From: Odobenus rosmarus divergens
Taxonomy: Eukaryota > Chordata > Mammalia > Carnivora > Odobenidae
DNA length: 64,000 nt
Assembly: GCF_000321225.1 (NCBI RefSeq)
Contig: NW_004450402.1
Location: 1,527,690-1,591,689 of the forward strand
Direction of reading: 5' to 3'
Position numbers and translations under genes: made by a program. Below, piece after piece: positions 33,810 to 45,255 of this stretch (the first letter of the stretch is position 1; every line of letters starts with the position of its first letter). Below the pieces are notes generated by a model. That model saw only the letters and a list, made by a program, of their open reading frames with translations. It had not been told where the DNA came from and ran no database searches.

Positions 33810-34399
33810 CATTCTCATTCATTTATTTGACAAATACTGATTATTTCTTATATCCCAGGCATGGTTCTAGGTGTTGGGAATATAGCATTGAATAAAATAG
33901 ATAAGAATTCCAACTCCCATGAAACTTTCATTCCAGAGGGGAAATCAGATGGTAAAGATGAAAGTAAAATATATAATGTATAATAGATTATAATTAGTGC
34001 CAAGGGAAAAAAAATAAAGAAGGGAATAGGAAATGTTGGGAAGGGTCATTGAATTTTTTAAAGGAGGGACTAAGAAAGTCTTCACAGAAAATTACTATTG
34101 AGTAAAAATGTGAAAAAAAATGTTTGGGACCCAGCTCTGTGGATATCTGAAGGACTAGTATTCTGGTCAGAAGAAATTACAAAAGCAATGACATTGAGAC
34201 AGGCACAGTTAGGCCAGTGTGATTAAATTAGTGTGATCCAGGGAGTTAGGAGGAGCACATGAAGTCAGAGAGCTATTGATGGAGGTTTTCCAGATGGAGG
34301 AGATAAAGTGAATATTGTGTAGGTCTTTGAGTTCATCGTAAGAAGCCTGAGATGAGAAGCCAATGGATGGCTTGGAAAAGAGAAGAAATATAATGTATC
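33810..34399 (-). mobile_element. L2 LINE 3' portion, antisense
   Basis: Complement of L2: TTCATTTATTTGACAAATACTGATTATTTCTTATATCCCAGGCATGGTTCTAGGTGTTGGGAATATAGC, then CAATGACATTGAGACAGGCACAGTTAGGCCAGTGTG and AAGCCTGAGATGAGAAGCCAATGGATGG. Confidence 0.85.
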
Positions 34400-34945
34400 T
34401 GTATTAAGCTTCTCTAGAGAAACAGAATATACATATTTATTTTTATTTTATTTATATATGTATATTTGTATTATTTATATCACATCATATCATAACAGAA
34501 GAGAATTATTTCAAGGAATTGGCTCAAGTGATTGTGGAGGTTTGGCAAGTCCAAAGTCTGACAGGGGAGGCCAGCAGGCTGGAGACTCAGGAAAGAGTTG
34601 CAGTTCAAGTCCAAAGGCACTGTGCTGTAGAACCAGGAAGCAGCAGGCAGCATGAGCACTGGCCCCTGTGCATCAGGGAAGCCATGTTGTAGGTGAAGTC
34701 AAGAAACAGTCTGCTGGAGAATTTTCTCTTGCTCAAGGGAGGTCAGCCTTTTGTTCTATTCAGGCCTTCAACTGATTGAATGAAGCCCACCACATGATGG
34801 AGAGTCATTTGCTTTTATCAAGGTCCACCAATTTAAATATAAATCTCACCCAAAAACACCTGCACAGAAACATCCAGAATATGTTTGAGCAAATATCTGG
34901 GCATGATGGTCCAGAAAAGTTGACACATGAAATTAACCATCATAG
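34400..34945 (+). mobile_element. Mammalian interspersed repeat, copy 2 (LTR-like)
   Basis: Aligns with 29815-30215 on the same strand: CTCTAGAGAAACAGAATATACAT, GATTGTGGAGGTTTGGCAAGTCCAAAGTCTG, TTCAGGCCTTCAACTGATTGAATGAAGCCC, ACATCCAGAATATGTTTGAGCAAATATCTGGGC, AAGTTGACACATGAAATTAACCATCATA. This copy is longer, with an AT-rich insertion near its left end (34430-34490). Confidence 0.8.
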
Positions 34946-35334
34946 TATCTGAAAAGATGGATGAAGTGGAAGAAAGAACAGACTTGTTCCATCAGGTAAA
35001 GACAGCAGAGCTGGTTCCTATGGGTGGCAGTTATAATTAGGTAAATCTGTTTCATATAAAGAACTATTCATAAATAATTCAAGTAAAACCTGTGTGATAT
35101 TTGAAAAAAATTATTACTGCCTTGATAGGAGGCTGAACCATGTGAACATGTTTCTTTCTCACCTGTCAATCCCATGATTCTGTGATTTGTTCAGGTGATG
35201 TACCAACAGAATTGACACAATGCTTCAAAATTTCTGACTCTCAAATGGAAACATGAGTTCATGTTTAGCCAAATGAACCATGTCTTTCAGAGGAAATCCT
35301 GATATTTAGTTCTTAACTATAGTGATAATGTATC
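34946..35334. other. No gene seen
   Basis: Unassigned mixed-composition DNA. Confidence 0.4.
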
Positions 35335-35533
35335 AACATCTTAGCTCTGGCTGCCATAACAAAATACCATAGGTGGGTAATTTAGACAACATAAATTTAT
35401 TCTCTCATGGATCTGGAGGCTATAAGTCCCATATCAAGGTGCTGGCCAGTTTAGTTCCTAGTGAGAGCTCTCTTCCTGGCTTATAGACAGCTACCTTCTC
35501 CCCATGTCTTTACATGACTGAAAGGAAGAGAGA

Positions 35534-35602
<69 letters not shown>

Positions 35603-36020
35603 GAAAGAGAAGAAGAAGGAAGGAAGGAAGGAAGGAAGGAAGGAAGGAAGGAAGGAAGGAAAGAAAGAAAGAAAGAAAGAAAGAAAGAAAAAAGAAAGAA
35701 GAGAGAGAGGAAAGAAGGAAGAGAGAGAGAGGAAGTAAGGAAGGAAGGAAGGAAGGCAGGAAGGAAGGGAAGGAAGGGCAAGGAGGGAGGGAGGGAGGCA
35801 GGCAGGCACAGGCAGGCAAGCTCTCTTGTGTCTCTTCTTATGAGGACACCTGTCCTACAGACAAGGGTCCCCCCCATTATGACCTCATTTAACCTTAATT
35901 ACATCCATAAAGGCCCCATGTCCAAATACAGTCACATGGGAGATTGGGACTTCAACATATAAGTTAGGGGGAGGGGAGGAGGGCTGAGGAGTGGAACACA
36001 TTTACTCCATGGTACCAACT
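35335..36020 (-). mobile_element. MaLR-like LTR relic split by a microsatellite
   Basis: The plus strand reads as the complement of the family seen at 2313: CTCTGGCTGCCATAACAAAATACCATAGGTGGGTAA, ATTCTCTCATGGATCTGGAGGCT, ATCAAGGTGCTGGCC, then after the tetranucleotide tract TTATGAGGACACCTGTCCTAC, TATGACCTCATTTAACCTTAATTACATCC, GTCCAAATACAGTCACATGGG. The tract replaces a short GA-rich internal segment of the consensus. Confidence 0.72.
35514..35818. repeat. Large (GAAA)n/(GGAA)n tetranucleotide tract
   Basis: GAAA units from about 35535, then GGAA, GAAA, GAGA, GGAA and finally GGGA/GGCA units. Long reading frames of 74-128 codons on both strands (KKERKKE or SFLPSFLP repeats) are translations of this tract and not genes. 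Confidence 0.97.
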
Positions 36021-36409
36021 ATCTCTTTCTGCAAATTGCCAACTCAGTAGGATTTATATAAACGTAATATAAAAAAATTTACTGTTCTCATCAGTGTGAA
36101 ACATTCTAATACCCCTTCATTCCGGCTGTTGGCAATATGGGGACCCAGAGAGGTAAAGTGACATCGAGCTTGTCATCTCCAATCAGCTAGTTGTGGCTAC
36201 CCGGAGCACTGTACTGAAAGCCTCAGCTACAGGGTCATAATCTGTTAATAATGTCTGCCAGGCTATGGCCACATATTTGCTACATACCTATCATGGACTT
36301 GACTCTAAACAAAGACATAAATAACTATACCATTACCCTAGCCTGTTCATCCATTGTAATGTAATTTTTTTTATAATAGAAAAAATAATAGTAGGGGTTA
36401 AGTTAGAAA
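36021..36409. other. No gene seen; possible MIR remnant
   Basis: 36120-36240 (GGCAATATGGGGACCCAGAGAGGTAAAGTGACATCG...AATCAGCTAG) may be a decayed antisense MIR. The rest is unassigned. Confidence 0.45.
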
Positions 36410-36622
36410 GTTATCTCTCCGCAATGCAAGAATATGCAGCCATTAAAAATATGATTTAGATATTTGTTAGATGATGTGGAAAGATTTTTATGTTGGATTT
36501 ATTATGTGAAAAACTGGATTTCAAACTATATGAAATATGATCACCTTTTTAAAATAGATAGTTGAGATAGGAAGTGTTAGGAAAGTATATGTGTGAATAT
36601 AAAGCAAGTCAGAATTTTCTTC
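36410..36622 (+). mobile_element. Old L1 3' UTR-side fragment
   Basis: CAATGCAAGAATATGCAGCCATTAAAAATATGATTTAGATATTTG then GATGTGGAAAGATTTTTATGTTGG resembles older L1M 3' regions. 37300-37450 may continue the same element. Confidence 0.55.
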
Positions 36623-36770
36623 CTCCCTCACCTTCTTCTTTTTTAAGATTTTTTCTTTTATTTTTATGTAACTTGTCCACCCAACATGGGGCTCAAACTC
36701 ACAAGTCCAAGATCCGAGTCACATGCTCTACCAACTGAACCAGCCGGGTGCCCCTCTCCCTCACCTTCTT
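36623..36770 (-). mobile_element. Short old CAN-SINE with 15-bp TSD
   Basis: The SINE 36638-36755 is the short form like that at 27857, with minus-strand head GGGGCACCCGGCTGGTTCAG. CTCCCTCACCTTCTT is repeated at 36623-36637 and 36756-36770. The 67-codon frame at 36686-36889 starts inside the SINE and is not a gene. Confidence 0.93.
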
Positions 36771-37569
36771 ATTTTCTTTTCCCTTTTGCTTCTTCCTGGG
36801 AGGAGTTTTGCATTTTGTTGTTATGTCATTATTTTTGTTGTAGTGATTCTTTTGTTCTATTTTATTTTGTTTATGTCTTTTTAAGGTAGGAGGAAAAGAG
36901 ATAGAAAATCTGTTTAGCCTAGTAAAGTATTGAATTTATACTATTAAAGTCATCAATATAACCAAAGTTTTTGATTGCCCTGTAAATGTTTTAAGTGTGA
37001 ATAAGCAAAGGTCCCTTCCAAGGAAGCACAGGATGAAAGGTGCTGACACAGACTCTCTGGAAGGTGAAACCAGTCAAACCAATAAAGTAGGAGAAAGGGG
37101 GGCAAAGGTAAAAGTTCTAAGACAGGAGGGAGGCCAGAAGTCCAACTGAGGCAAACCTGGATGAAGGGACACAGAACTTAAAGGAGAAAGCAAAGGACTG
37201 TTCTGTATCCTCTTCAGAATTCTGGGTGTATTCCAAAATCTAGTAGTGCCAGTTTCTTAATGCACTAAACCATAATACCCTTTGAGATGTCACTGACATA
37301 ATGAAATGGTGTGTGTGTGTTCTCAGAAAAAAAAATGTCAGAAACTATATACATCAAAATGTTAATAGTAGTTAACCAAGATTGGTGAGATGATGCATAA
37401 TTTTCATTATTTTTTATCCATTTTCATTTTTCTCTATGGTAAAAATGCAGAGTTTTGACTAAGATTTTTTAAATTATAACTGTGATTTTAAGAGCGAGAA
37501 AGACTGCAAGGGAGATTCAGACAAGGAGACTCTGATACTCTGCACTTTTTCCTGTACGGCAAGCAATAA
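36771..37569. other. No gene seen; partly old L1-like
   Basis: 37300-37450 resembles an L1M 3' UTR (AGATTGGTGAGATGATGCATAATTTTCATTATTTTTTATCC). Otherwise unassigned. Confidence 0.4.
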
Positions 37570-37770
37570 AACATGTTGTGTACTTCTGGACATTGTAAAG
37601 CTGGAAGGGATCTTAGAGGTTGATAGGTTTCCTTGCTCTCATTGTATAGATAAAGGAAATCAGGCCTGGAGACGCTTAGTGTTGTACTCAGTAAAGATGC
37701 GCAAGAGCAAAGAAAGGAAATAATTCAGATTTGTTGATTCTTAATCCAATACTTTTATGAGGAATTGGAT
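37570..37770 (-). mobile_element. MIR SINE, antisense (probable)
   Basis: GCTGGAAGGGATCTTAGAGGTTGATAGG, CATTGTATAGATAAAGGAAATCAGGCCTGGAGACGCTTAGTGTTGTACTCAG fits the complement of a MIR core. Confidence 0.6.
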
Positions 37771-39289
37771 TAATTTATGAAGCAACATCATAACAGTTTA
37801 AGGTTCTACAGTACCTCCAATTCATTCTGTCCAGAAATAAAAAAAAAAAAAAATGTGAGTTCTTTTGGCCAAAAACAAAGGAATGGAGTCAGCAAAGCTT
37901 GAAAGTGTAAGTCCAATCAATTTGGAGACATCTTAAATCAATGGCCAATATCCCAGGATGCACTGAAAAGATATGCATGTATAACATGCCCCTCTTCAAG
38001 CTAAATGCAAGTCTCTGCACTATATCCTATTCCTTTAGAACACCCTTCCCTGAGTGAAGCCTGCCTTGTCATTGGATCCCTGATGACCTCCTCATACTGT
38101 CCCAAGAGAGTGAAAGAAATTTATCATTATTAAAACTCCCCCAGCTTTTTTCTCTGTCATATTTTAAAATATGACTAACAGACATATAGGCAGTAGTTTC
38201 CTTTGATCTCTCTCTTACACTTGAAAGTAGAGCTTTAAAGAAAATTTTTCAATAATACATGCCTCCAACTTGTCTCAGGTAAAATGAATGTGACAACATC
38301 GACAAAATACTTTGAGCTTCCAAGATACAGACGTCAGACATGAACAGTAGTAGCCTTGCACTCCTGAATGGTATCTGCTGAGCCTGGCAAGACGCTGAAC
38401 CATAACTTTCCTGCAACCTATCTGTATCTCCCAACTAAATACAGAAACTGAAACTAGGAACCAATAGTTTGGGGTAGACTCAGATGCCAAAATTGTTCTG
38501 TAGCGTGGGTAAGAAAAAAGGTGAGAGATGCAAAGGGGAAGCTCTGAGAGAGCAGATAGTGTAATGAAGTCAACTTTCAAAATTAACTTCTTCCTTTCCC
38601 ACGTACTCTCAAACATCTTTCCCATAGGCCTGCAGATGGTGCCTCGAGGGGGGCTCTCACTGATCGCTGGAGGGGAAAACTGGAAGTGAAACCCACAAGC
38701 CTCGCACCTGCAGGGTCAGCTTCATGAATAGTGCTGGCCCTTGCTGGGCTCCAAAACCTGCCCCACTAAATGTCACTCCCAACAAAGAGCATCTAGAACC
38801 TCACCTTCTCTTTAGCAGGCCAGTTTTAAGTCTTGCTCCATGTTGATCCAAGACAGGTGTCTTAAGTCAATCTCGATCTCTCTTTAGTAAAACTTGAGAT
38901 TGATACTTCTTGTTTGACACATCTCACCCAGTAGAGGAAAGGTTAACTGCTAATTTACATCTTGGGCCCCAGTTAACTTTTTTTTTAATTACTTATCACA
39001 AAATCAGCTCTCTACCCTTCCTCAGACGGATGCTATCACCCCGATTTTCCAATTTTTACCCTGATTGCAATAAAAGCATGCAGAGAACACATAGGTAAGA
39101 TCAACTGGTGATCTTATCGCACATAAATTGCCATTTTCTGTACTAGGAGCTGTCCCCGTGTACAGCGGAAATCTGGAGAATCCTGTGACTAGCAGAGATT
39201 AGACCACTTTGGGCACAGGAAAGCTCTGGAGTAGAAGTAGAACTGCCAGGAATTTCTGAAAAGAAAAAGGATCATGAGCTTGTCCTCAG
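37771..39289. other. No gene seen; 1.5 kb unique DNA
   Basis: Has a 15-base A run at 37839-37853. The minus frames of 61 and 116 codons (38249-38625) and the plus frame at 38910-39098 show no family resemblance, and I do not call them genes. Confidence 0.4.
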
Positions 39290-39380
39290 TACTTCCCCCC
39301 CACTTTAGAGAATAAAAAAGCTAGGCACAGAGAGGTTAATTTGCCCAAATTATACAGCTAAATTATAAATATTTCTATAA
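39290..39380 (-). mobile_element. MIR SINE fragment
   Basis: CACTTTAGAGAATAAAAAAGCTAGGCACAGAGAGGTTAATTTGCCCAAATTATACAGCTAA is the complement of the MIR core. Confidence 0.7.
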
Positions 39381-39639
39381 ATAGTTCTTCAATATGCAAA
39401 GCGCATTATACACTTATTAAAGCATTTAGCATTACTGAGTAATTATCATTCCAACAATTTAAGAGCTTATGCTTTAGGAATTAAGGAATGAAACTGTTCA
39501 TTTTGAGGAAGGTTTTGGGCTGGCAGTGAATCCAGATGACAGTTTTATACTATTTGAGAACAGCAGCTCTGTGCGTGGTAGAAATAGTCCTTAACACAAG
39601 AAAAACTTGGCTCCAGGGCAGAAAAGCCTGTTTTATTTA

Positions 39640-39884
39640 AATTCTAAATATTGGGGCTCCTGGGTGGCTCAGTCGTTGAGCTTCTGTCTTCGGCTCAGAT
39701 CATGGTAAGAATGCTCAGGTCATGATCTTACAGTCCTGGGATGGAGTTCCGCATGGGGCTCTCTGCTTGGCGGGAGGCCTGCTTCTCCCTCTCTCACTCC
39801 CCTACTTGTGTTCCCTCTCTCGCTGTGTCTCTCTCTCTTAAATAAATAAAATCTAAAATAAATAAATAAATAAATTCTAAATAT
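39640..39884 (+). mobile_element. CAN-SINE with 12-bp TSD and internal duplication
   Basis: The SINE begins about 39653 (GGGGCTCCTGGGTGGCTCAGTCG) and ends with an AATAAATA tail. The TSD AATTCTAAATAT is at 39640-39651 and 39873-39884. CTCAGATCATGGTAAGAATG followed by CTCAGGTCATGATCTTA is an internal partial duplication of the body. Confidence 0.94.
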
Positions 39885-41594
39885 CTATTGAATACCTACC
39901 ATAAACTAATCCCCAGTACTATACTGGTATGCCACTGAGTATGTCCATCCTCTCTTTTACAAAATTCTGAAAATCAAATAAGGGTTGAGAAATAACCAAC
40001 TATAACACAATGCAGAATAAGAAAGTCTCCAAACAGAACAATAAGTGAGGAACATTTGGGACCCAGAGGAAGTAGCAAGATGACCAAGGAAAATTTTAAG
40101 AACTGTTTGTCCAACGTTAGCTTTTCAGCCATAACCACGGACCTGAGCACTGTTTTCCGCCCCACCTCCAAAGAATAAGCTGTAACTACAGGGTAGAGTT
40201 GGAGATAAATTTGGCCCCTAGATGGTGCTGGCAAGGTGAAAATGATTAGAGGAATTCCACAAAGGGTTTCTGGAGGAGGTTAGACACTCGAAGAACAAAG
40301 TAAAGTGCGGTAGGCTTTGGTGTCCAGCAGAAGACAGAATGGTTTCTACGTGGTAGACGGTCAACAGGAAGTCAAAAGAAAGGAGGGGGAAACAAACCAA
40401 AAGCAACATGGCTAAAACCTAGTTTAAGCCATTTAATCAGTGGCCATCAGAATGAGCAGAATAGAAAACTCCTGAGCAACATGGCACATTCATTGGAGGC
40501 AGTTTTCTGAGAGCTCTCTATGTGCAGGACGTCGTGTATCACACTAAGTCTGCGAGGCAGAAAGAAGACAACATTTGCCTTCGAAGAACACAAGGCACAG
40601 TTAGGGCCCCAGGAAATACCAAATGAGATTTATGTAAAAAAAAAATAAGTGTGTTGGGGAGCAGAGGACAAAATAATCAGGAATCTAGAAGCCAAATGGC
40701 AAGCAAGTAAGGGGCTGTGGTGAACCAAGGGTGGGATGGCGGGCTCCCAGGAGAGAAGGGGGGCTATGCAACACTTTGCAGTGAAAGGAAAGAAAGAGCA
40801 ATTTGAGACGATGTTAAATAGCCGTAAAGATACTCAAATCAAGTATAATAATCTGTGGTTCATAACACCTTTGCCCACACACAGTGAAACTATTTGGGCC
40901 CCAGGGACTTCTCTGGGCTGTGAAATTGCAAATAGGTCCTCAATGAGTCAGAGAACGGTTCATTGAAAATATGAGTATGCTTAAAAAAAATTCTTATTTT
41001 CACATAGACTCGCCATGCTTACCCTACCCAAAGGCAGGTCCCATTTTAGAGAACAGAGAATGATGGATGCCTCTCATACAAGTGACACAATTAGTCAGCA
41101 ACATACTCTGTGGAGAAGTTTATCTATGAACTCTGTGTTTCTGTGTTAAATCATTCAAATGTATTGCTCTTACACATGGTAACTCGCAGAGAGTATCTTA
41201 TACCTAGCATGGGGTGGGAGCAGTCTTGCATTTGGAAAATGTGCACCCAATCTCTGTTGCTTAGAAAATGCAGTGGAAAATGAATATGCTCGTTTGGAAA
41301 GTGCTTTATTTCTGCAAATATGCATTTTATTTATGTAGTAAATAATCAATTTATTTTCTAATACAATCAAGATTCACTCATCTCCCGAATATCTTACTGT
41401 CCTCTTTGAAGCACTATATAAATCTCACGCTTTCCATTCAAAATGTATATAAAACTCCTATAAGAACTTTCAAACCACTTTTTTACTGTTTTTGGTTTTC
41501 GTTTTTATTCTCTTAGTACTGCCCTGCTTGGCGATCAGTAAAATTATTGTGGATATCTGAGCAGAGGGGAAAGCAAACATTAGCAATCTACAGT
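39885..41594. other. No gene seen; mostly unique DNA
   Basis: A weak antisense L2-end resemblance lies near 40510-40610. Frames of 63-86 codons on both strands have no support. Confidence 0.4.
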
Positions 41595-42035
41595 ATCTAG
41601 AATCATGGGTTTCCCAAAGATGTCCACATCCTAATTCCTCACACCGGTGAATATCTTGCCTTACAAAGCAAAGGTGACTTTGCCAGTGTATTAAGTTAAG
41701 GATCTTGAGATGGGGAAATTATCTCAGATTATCCAGGTGATCCAATTCTTACAAGAGAGAGACAGGAGGGTCAGAGTCAGAGAAGGAGAGGTGACCATGG
41801 AAGCTAAAGTCCGAGTGATAAGAAGGGGGGCCAGGGTCATGAGCCAGTGAACGCAGGCATTCTCTAGGAGCTGGAGAGGCCAAGGGAACAAGAGTCTTCC
41901 CTGACATCTCCTGAGGGAACACAGCCCTGCTACCCCATTTTAGACTTCTGACCTCCAGAACACAATAACCTTCTGTTGTTTTAAAAGCATTAAGGTCATG
42001 GTAGTTTGTTACAGCAGCATTGGAAACTAACTCAT
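41595..42035 (+). mobile_element. MaLR-like LTR relic
   Basis: TTCCCAAAGATGTCCACATCCTAATTCC, GCAAAGGTGACTTTGCCAGTGTATTAAGTTAAGGATCTTGAGATGGGG, then AGAACACAATAACCTTCTGTTGTTTTAAAAGC and GTAGTTTGTTACAGCAGCATTGGAAACTAACTCA. It is clearly homologous to 61330-61768 in the same window. The 139-codon minus frame at 41749-42168 is an antisense frame over it, not a gene. Confidence 0.78.
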
Positions 42036-42265
42036 GGTTCATTTTGAAAGTCAAAATCCTGTGTTTACTCAGTTCATCGTACTGATTCTGGGTCAAGTCT
42101 ACAGAACATGTACAGGGAACTGTCCCCACTAATGGAAAGACATTGAGGACTACTATCTGACCAGCCACACAACCATTTATGAGGAAGCTTTCTGGGGGCT
42201 GGATATATGAAATGTAAATTAAAAGCTAGGGCTTCAACCTCACCATGATGTAATCAACTAGCAAT

Positions 42266-42470
42266 GTTTAGCAAACTTCTTCTGTGAAAGGTCAGATAGT
42301 GAATATTTTTGGTTTTGTGGGTCATACCGCCTTTGTCACAATTAAATTCTGTTATAGTGCAAAAGCAGCCCTAGATGATGGAAAAATGAATGGGCTAGCT
42401 GGCTGAGTTCCAATAAAACTTTATGAAAAAGGCAGTGGGTCAGATTTGGCCAAAGGCTAACCCCAGACGA
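42266..42470. mobile_element. hAT-Charlie-like DNA transposon remnant
   Basis: TTTAGCAAACTTCTTCTGTGAAAGGTCAGATAGTGAATATTTTTGGTTTTGTGGG, AAAAGCAGCCCTAGATGATGG, GAGTTCCAATAAAACTTTATGAAAAAGGCAGTGGGTCAGATTTGGCC follow a common mammalian hAT-type consensus. The exact name is uncertain. Confidence 0.75.
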
Positions 42471-43984
42471 CGTATTGACATCAATCAGGATTGCATAGTT
42501 CTCCTTTACAAGGGCTTAATATCTGGAGAGAATTGGAGCTCATGGATGGAAACTTTTGCCGAAGCAAAGGAAGAACGCTGGAGACTCCACAACAACACAC
42601 CAGAAGAGTCTAAGACAGCAATGTGAAAAAAAGTACATGGGTTTAAAGGGGCATTTATCACCAAGTCTCGTCAGGGGATAAAAGGAGTCTGAATTTGCAT
42701 TTCAGGATACTGTCTGTTACAATGCATTTCTTCCAACCCCTTGATTCACCCCTGACCACTCCAGATCATCCCAGATTTTCTCTTACAAAAGTGCTTTTAA
42801 CCCAAAGAATTCTTCACTCCTAGTGTCACTATGGCAAAGCTTAATTTCAGCTCATAGGCAAGGCTTATATCCAGCATAGGGGGGAGTGGACACACTGCAT
42901 AGCTTCCTTTGTTCTCTGTGTACAATTTCATCCCTGAATTTTCTACTTTGGAGCATATGAAATGTTTCAACTCCAATTATCTCCACAGGAATAAGGACTT
43001 TCTCCTCCCCTTATATTATGGTTCAGAGGGAACTGCATATCCACTGTGACAGCAAAAGATTCTTTTAAAGAGGGGGGAAGAAAGCTCCCTACAATAAAAG
43101 TGTTCTCAATAAATAATTTCTCCCAATTTTCAGTTATTGCATTTAGTATCCTTGGCTCAAAAGCAATCACATGAAGAGTTTGGGGTGGTGGGGGGGAATG
43201 CAAGGATTCTCATTTTAATTTCAATCACTCTTCTAAAGCCCTAGCGTCATTGTCCTAAAAACAGGGTCCAAATGTTACTCATCTTGCTCCCCACCACTCC
43301 CTCTGCTTCCAAGTGTTCCTCTGTCCTTTTCCATCCATTCTCATGAGCAAATCAATCCTGCAGCAGGAAAGCAGCATCATTTACAATGAATTCTTCTGGG
43401 AAGGGTATTTATCTCACACCCAGACAATGGTAACCTTTCCGGTGGCTCCTCCATTTCTGTCCTGATGTGCCTTCTTAGAGTTTCAGTTCCTTAATACGGT
43501 ATCGAACAGGAGCAGGATAAAAGGACACAGGGAGCACTGTGTAATAGATGCACTTAAGATTCTGAGACACTTGCCAATGCATAAGAGAAGAGAAATCTCC
43601 CGTGTTCCAGGGCTAGCACATTAGAATAATGTCAGGGAAAGTGCAAACTCACAAGACTGAGTTGGGAAAGATTTGAGATTATACCTGTATCACAAAGAAA
43701 TGTTGAAAGGTTAACAGATGCCCAAGTGGTCAATTTAGATTAAGACACAACTCTGATGACAGACATTCGATACAGAAGTCAATAGACTCGGCTGATTGAA
43801 GTAAGTAGCACATAAGGACTTGAATCTTAACAAAATCCTTTTCTACCCACACAAAATTTTACATATATATGACATTTATATACACATATATATTTTATAT
43901 ATACCTACAAATGTATACATATATATATGGATATGTGTAAATATAATGATTATGCTATGTTTCTTAAAAATCCCACATATTGTT
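42471..43984. other. No gene seen
   Basis: Contains a TA-rich tract (43861-43937). Frames at 42423-42626, 42967-43203 and 43820-44011 are unsupported. Confidence 0.4.
43861..43937. repeat. (TA)n/(CATATA)n tract
   Basis: CATATATATGACATTTATATACACATATATATTTTATATATACC... and ATACATATATATATGG. Confidence 0.85.
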
Positions 43985-44060
43985 GGGGCACCTGAGTGGC
44001 TCAGTCATTGAGCGTCTGCCTTCGGCTTGGGTCATGATCCCAGGGTCCTGGAATCGAGCC
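43985..44060 (+). mobile_element. CAN-SINE, cut by assembly gap
   Basis: Head and first body half (GGGGCACCTGAGTGGCTCAGTC through GGAATCGAGCC) are present, then the N gap starts. The 205-codon frame spanning the gap is an artefact of translating Ns. Confidence 0.92.
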
Positions 44061-44545
44061 NNNNNNNNNNNNNNNNNNNNNNNNNNNNNNNNNNNNNNNN
44101 NNNNNNNNNNNNNNNNNNNNNNNNNNNNNNNNNNNNNNNNNNNNNNNNNNNNNNNNNNNNNNNNNNNNNNNNNNNNNNNNNNNNNNNNNNNNNNNNNNNN
44201 NNNNNNNNNNNNNNNNNNNNNNNNNNNNNNNNNNNNNNNNNNNNNNNNNNNNNNNNNNNNNNNNNNNNNNNNNNNNNNNNNNNNNNNNNNNNNNNNNNNN
44301 NNNNNNNNNNNNNNNNNNNNNNNNNNNNNNNNNNNNNNNNNNNNNNNNNNNNNNNNNNNNNNNNNNNNNNNNNNNNNNNNNNNNNNNNNNNNNNNNNNNN
44401 NNNNNNNNNNNNNNNNNNNNNNNNNNNNNNNNNNNNNNNNNNNNNNNNNNNNNNNNNNNNNNNNNNNNNNNNNNNNNNNNNNNNNNNNNNNNNNNNNNNN
44501 NNNNNNNNNNNNNNNNNNNNNNNNNNNNNNNNNNNNNNNNNNNNN
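44061..44545. other. Assembly gap, 485 N
   Basis: Unsequenced. A SINE body enters from the left and an L1 3' end leaves on the right, so the gap should hold the rest of the SINE and part of the L1. Confidence 1.
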
Positions 44546-45255
44546 TGAAATAAGTCAATCAGAGAAAGACATGTATCATATGATCTCACTGATATGAGGA
44601 ATTCTTAATCTCAGGAAACAAACTGAGGGTTGCTGGAGGGATGGGGGGTGGAAGGGATGGCATGGCTGGGTGATAGACAGTGGGGAAAGTATGTGCTATG
44701 GTGAGCGCTGTGAATTGTGCAAGACTGTTGAATCACAGATCTGTACCTCTGAAACAAATAATGCAAGAAATGACAAGAATAAACACTCTAGAATTCTTAA
44801 TCTCAGGAAACAAACTGAGGGTTGCTGGAGTGGTGGGGGGGTGGAAGGGATGGCATGGCTGGGTGATAGACATTGGGGAGGGTATGTGCTATGGTGAGCG
44901 CTGTGAATTGTGTAAGACTGTTGAATCACAGACCTGTACCTCTGAAACAAATAATGCAATATATGTTAAGAAAAAAAAAAGAAGAAGAGAGCAGGAGGGG
45001 AAGAATAAAGGGGAGTAAATCGGAGGGGGAGACGAACCATGAGAGACGATGGACTCTGAAAAACAAACTGAGGGTTCTAGAGGGGAGGGGGGTGGGGGGA
45101 TGGGTTAGCCTGGTGATGGGTATTAAAGAGGGCACGTTCTGCGTGGAGCACTGGGTGTTATGCACAAACAATGAATCAGGGAACACTACATCAAAAACTA
45201 ATGATGTAATGTATGGTGATTAACATAACAATAAAAAATTTAAAGATAAAAAACC
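44546..45255 (+). mobile_element. Young L1 LINE 3' end with a 192-bp tandem duplication
   Basis: Starts TGAAATAAGTCAATCAGAGAAAGACATG (end of ORF2) and runs through the two-part 3' UTR to TTAACATAACAATAAAAAATTTAAAG. The unit beginning GAATTCTTAATCTCAGGAAAC occurs at 44599-44790 and again at 44791 to about 44985. The L1 copies at 58.7 and 59.6 kb have it once. Overlapping frames of 75-116 codons are 3' UTR sequence. Confidence 0.93.

Noticed and set aside
35481..35877. Five long frames with KKERKKE or SFLPSFLP repeats
   Set aside because: They are translations of the GAAA/GGAA tetranucleotide tract, open in several frames on both strands.
38275..38625. 116-codon minus ORF
   Set aside because: Cysteine- and serine-rich random-looking composition, overlapping another frame, no homologue that I recognise.
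41749..42168. 139-codon minus-strand ORF
   Set aside because: Antisense frame over a MaLR-like LTR relic; no protein family resemblance.
43980..44597. Frames of 173-205 codons across the gap
   Set aside because: Almost entirely unknown residues from Ns, flanked by SINE and L1 sequence.
44599..44985. CRISPR-like or satellite array
   Set aside because: Only two units, without spacers, clearly L1 3' UTR.
44873..45223. 116-codon plus ORF and overlapping frames
   Set aside because: All lie in the L1 3' UTR.
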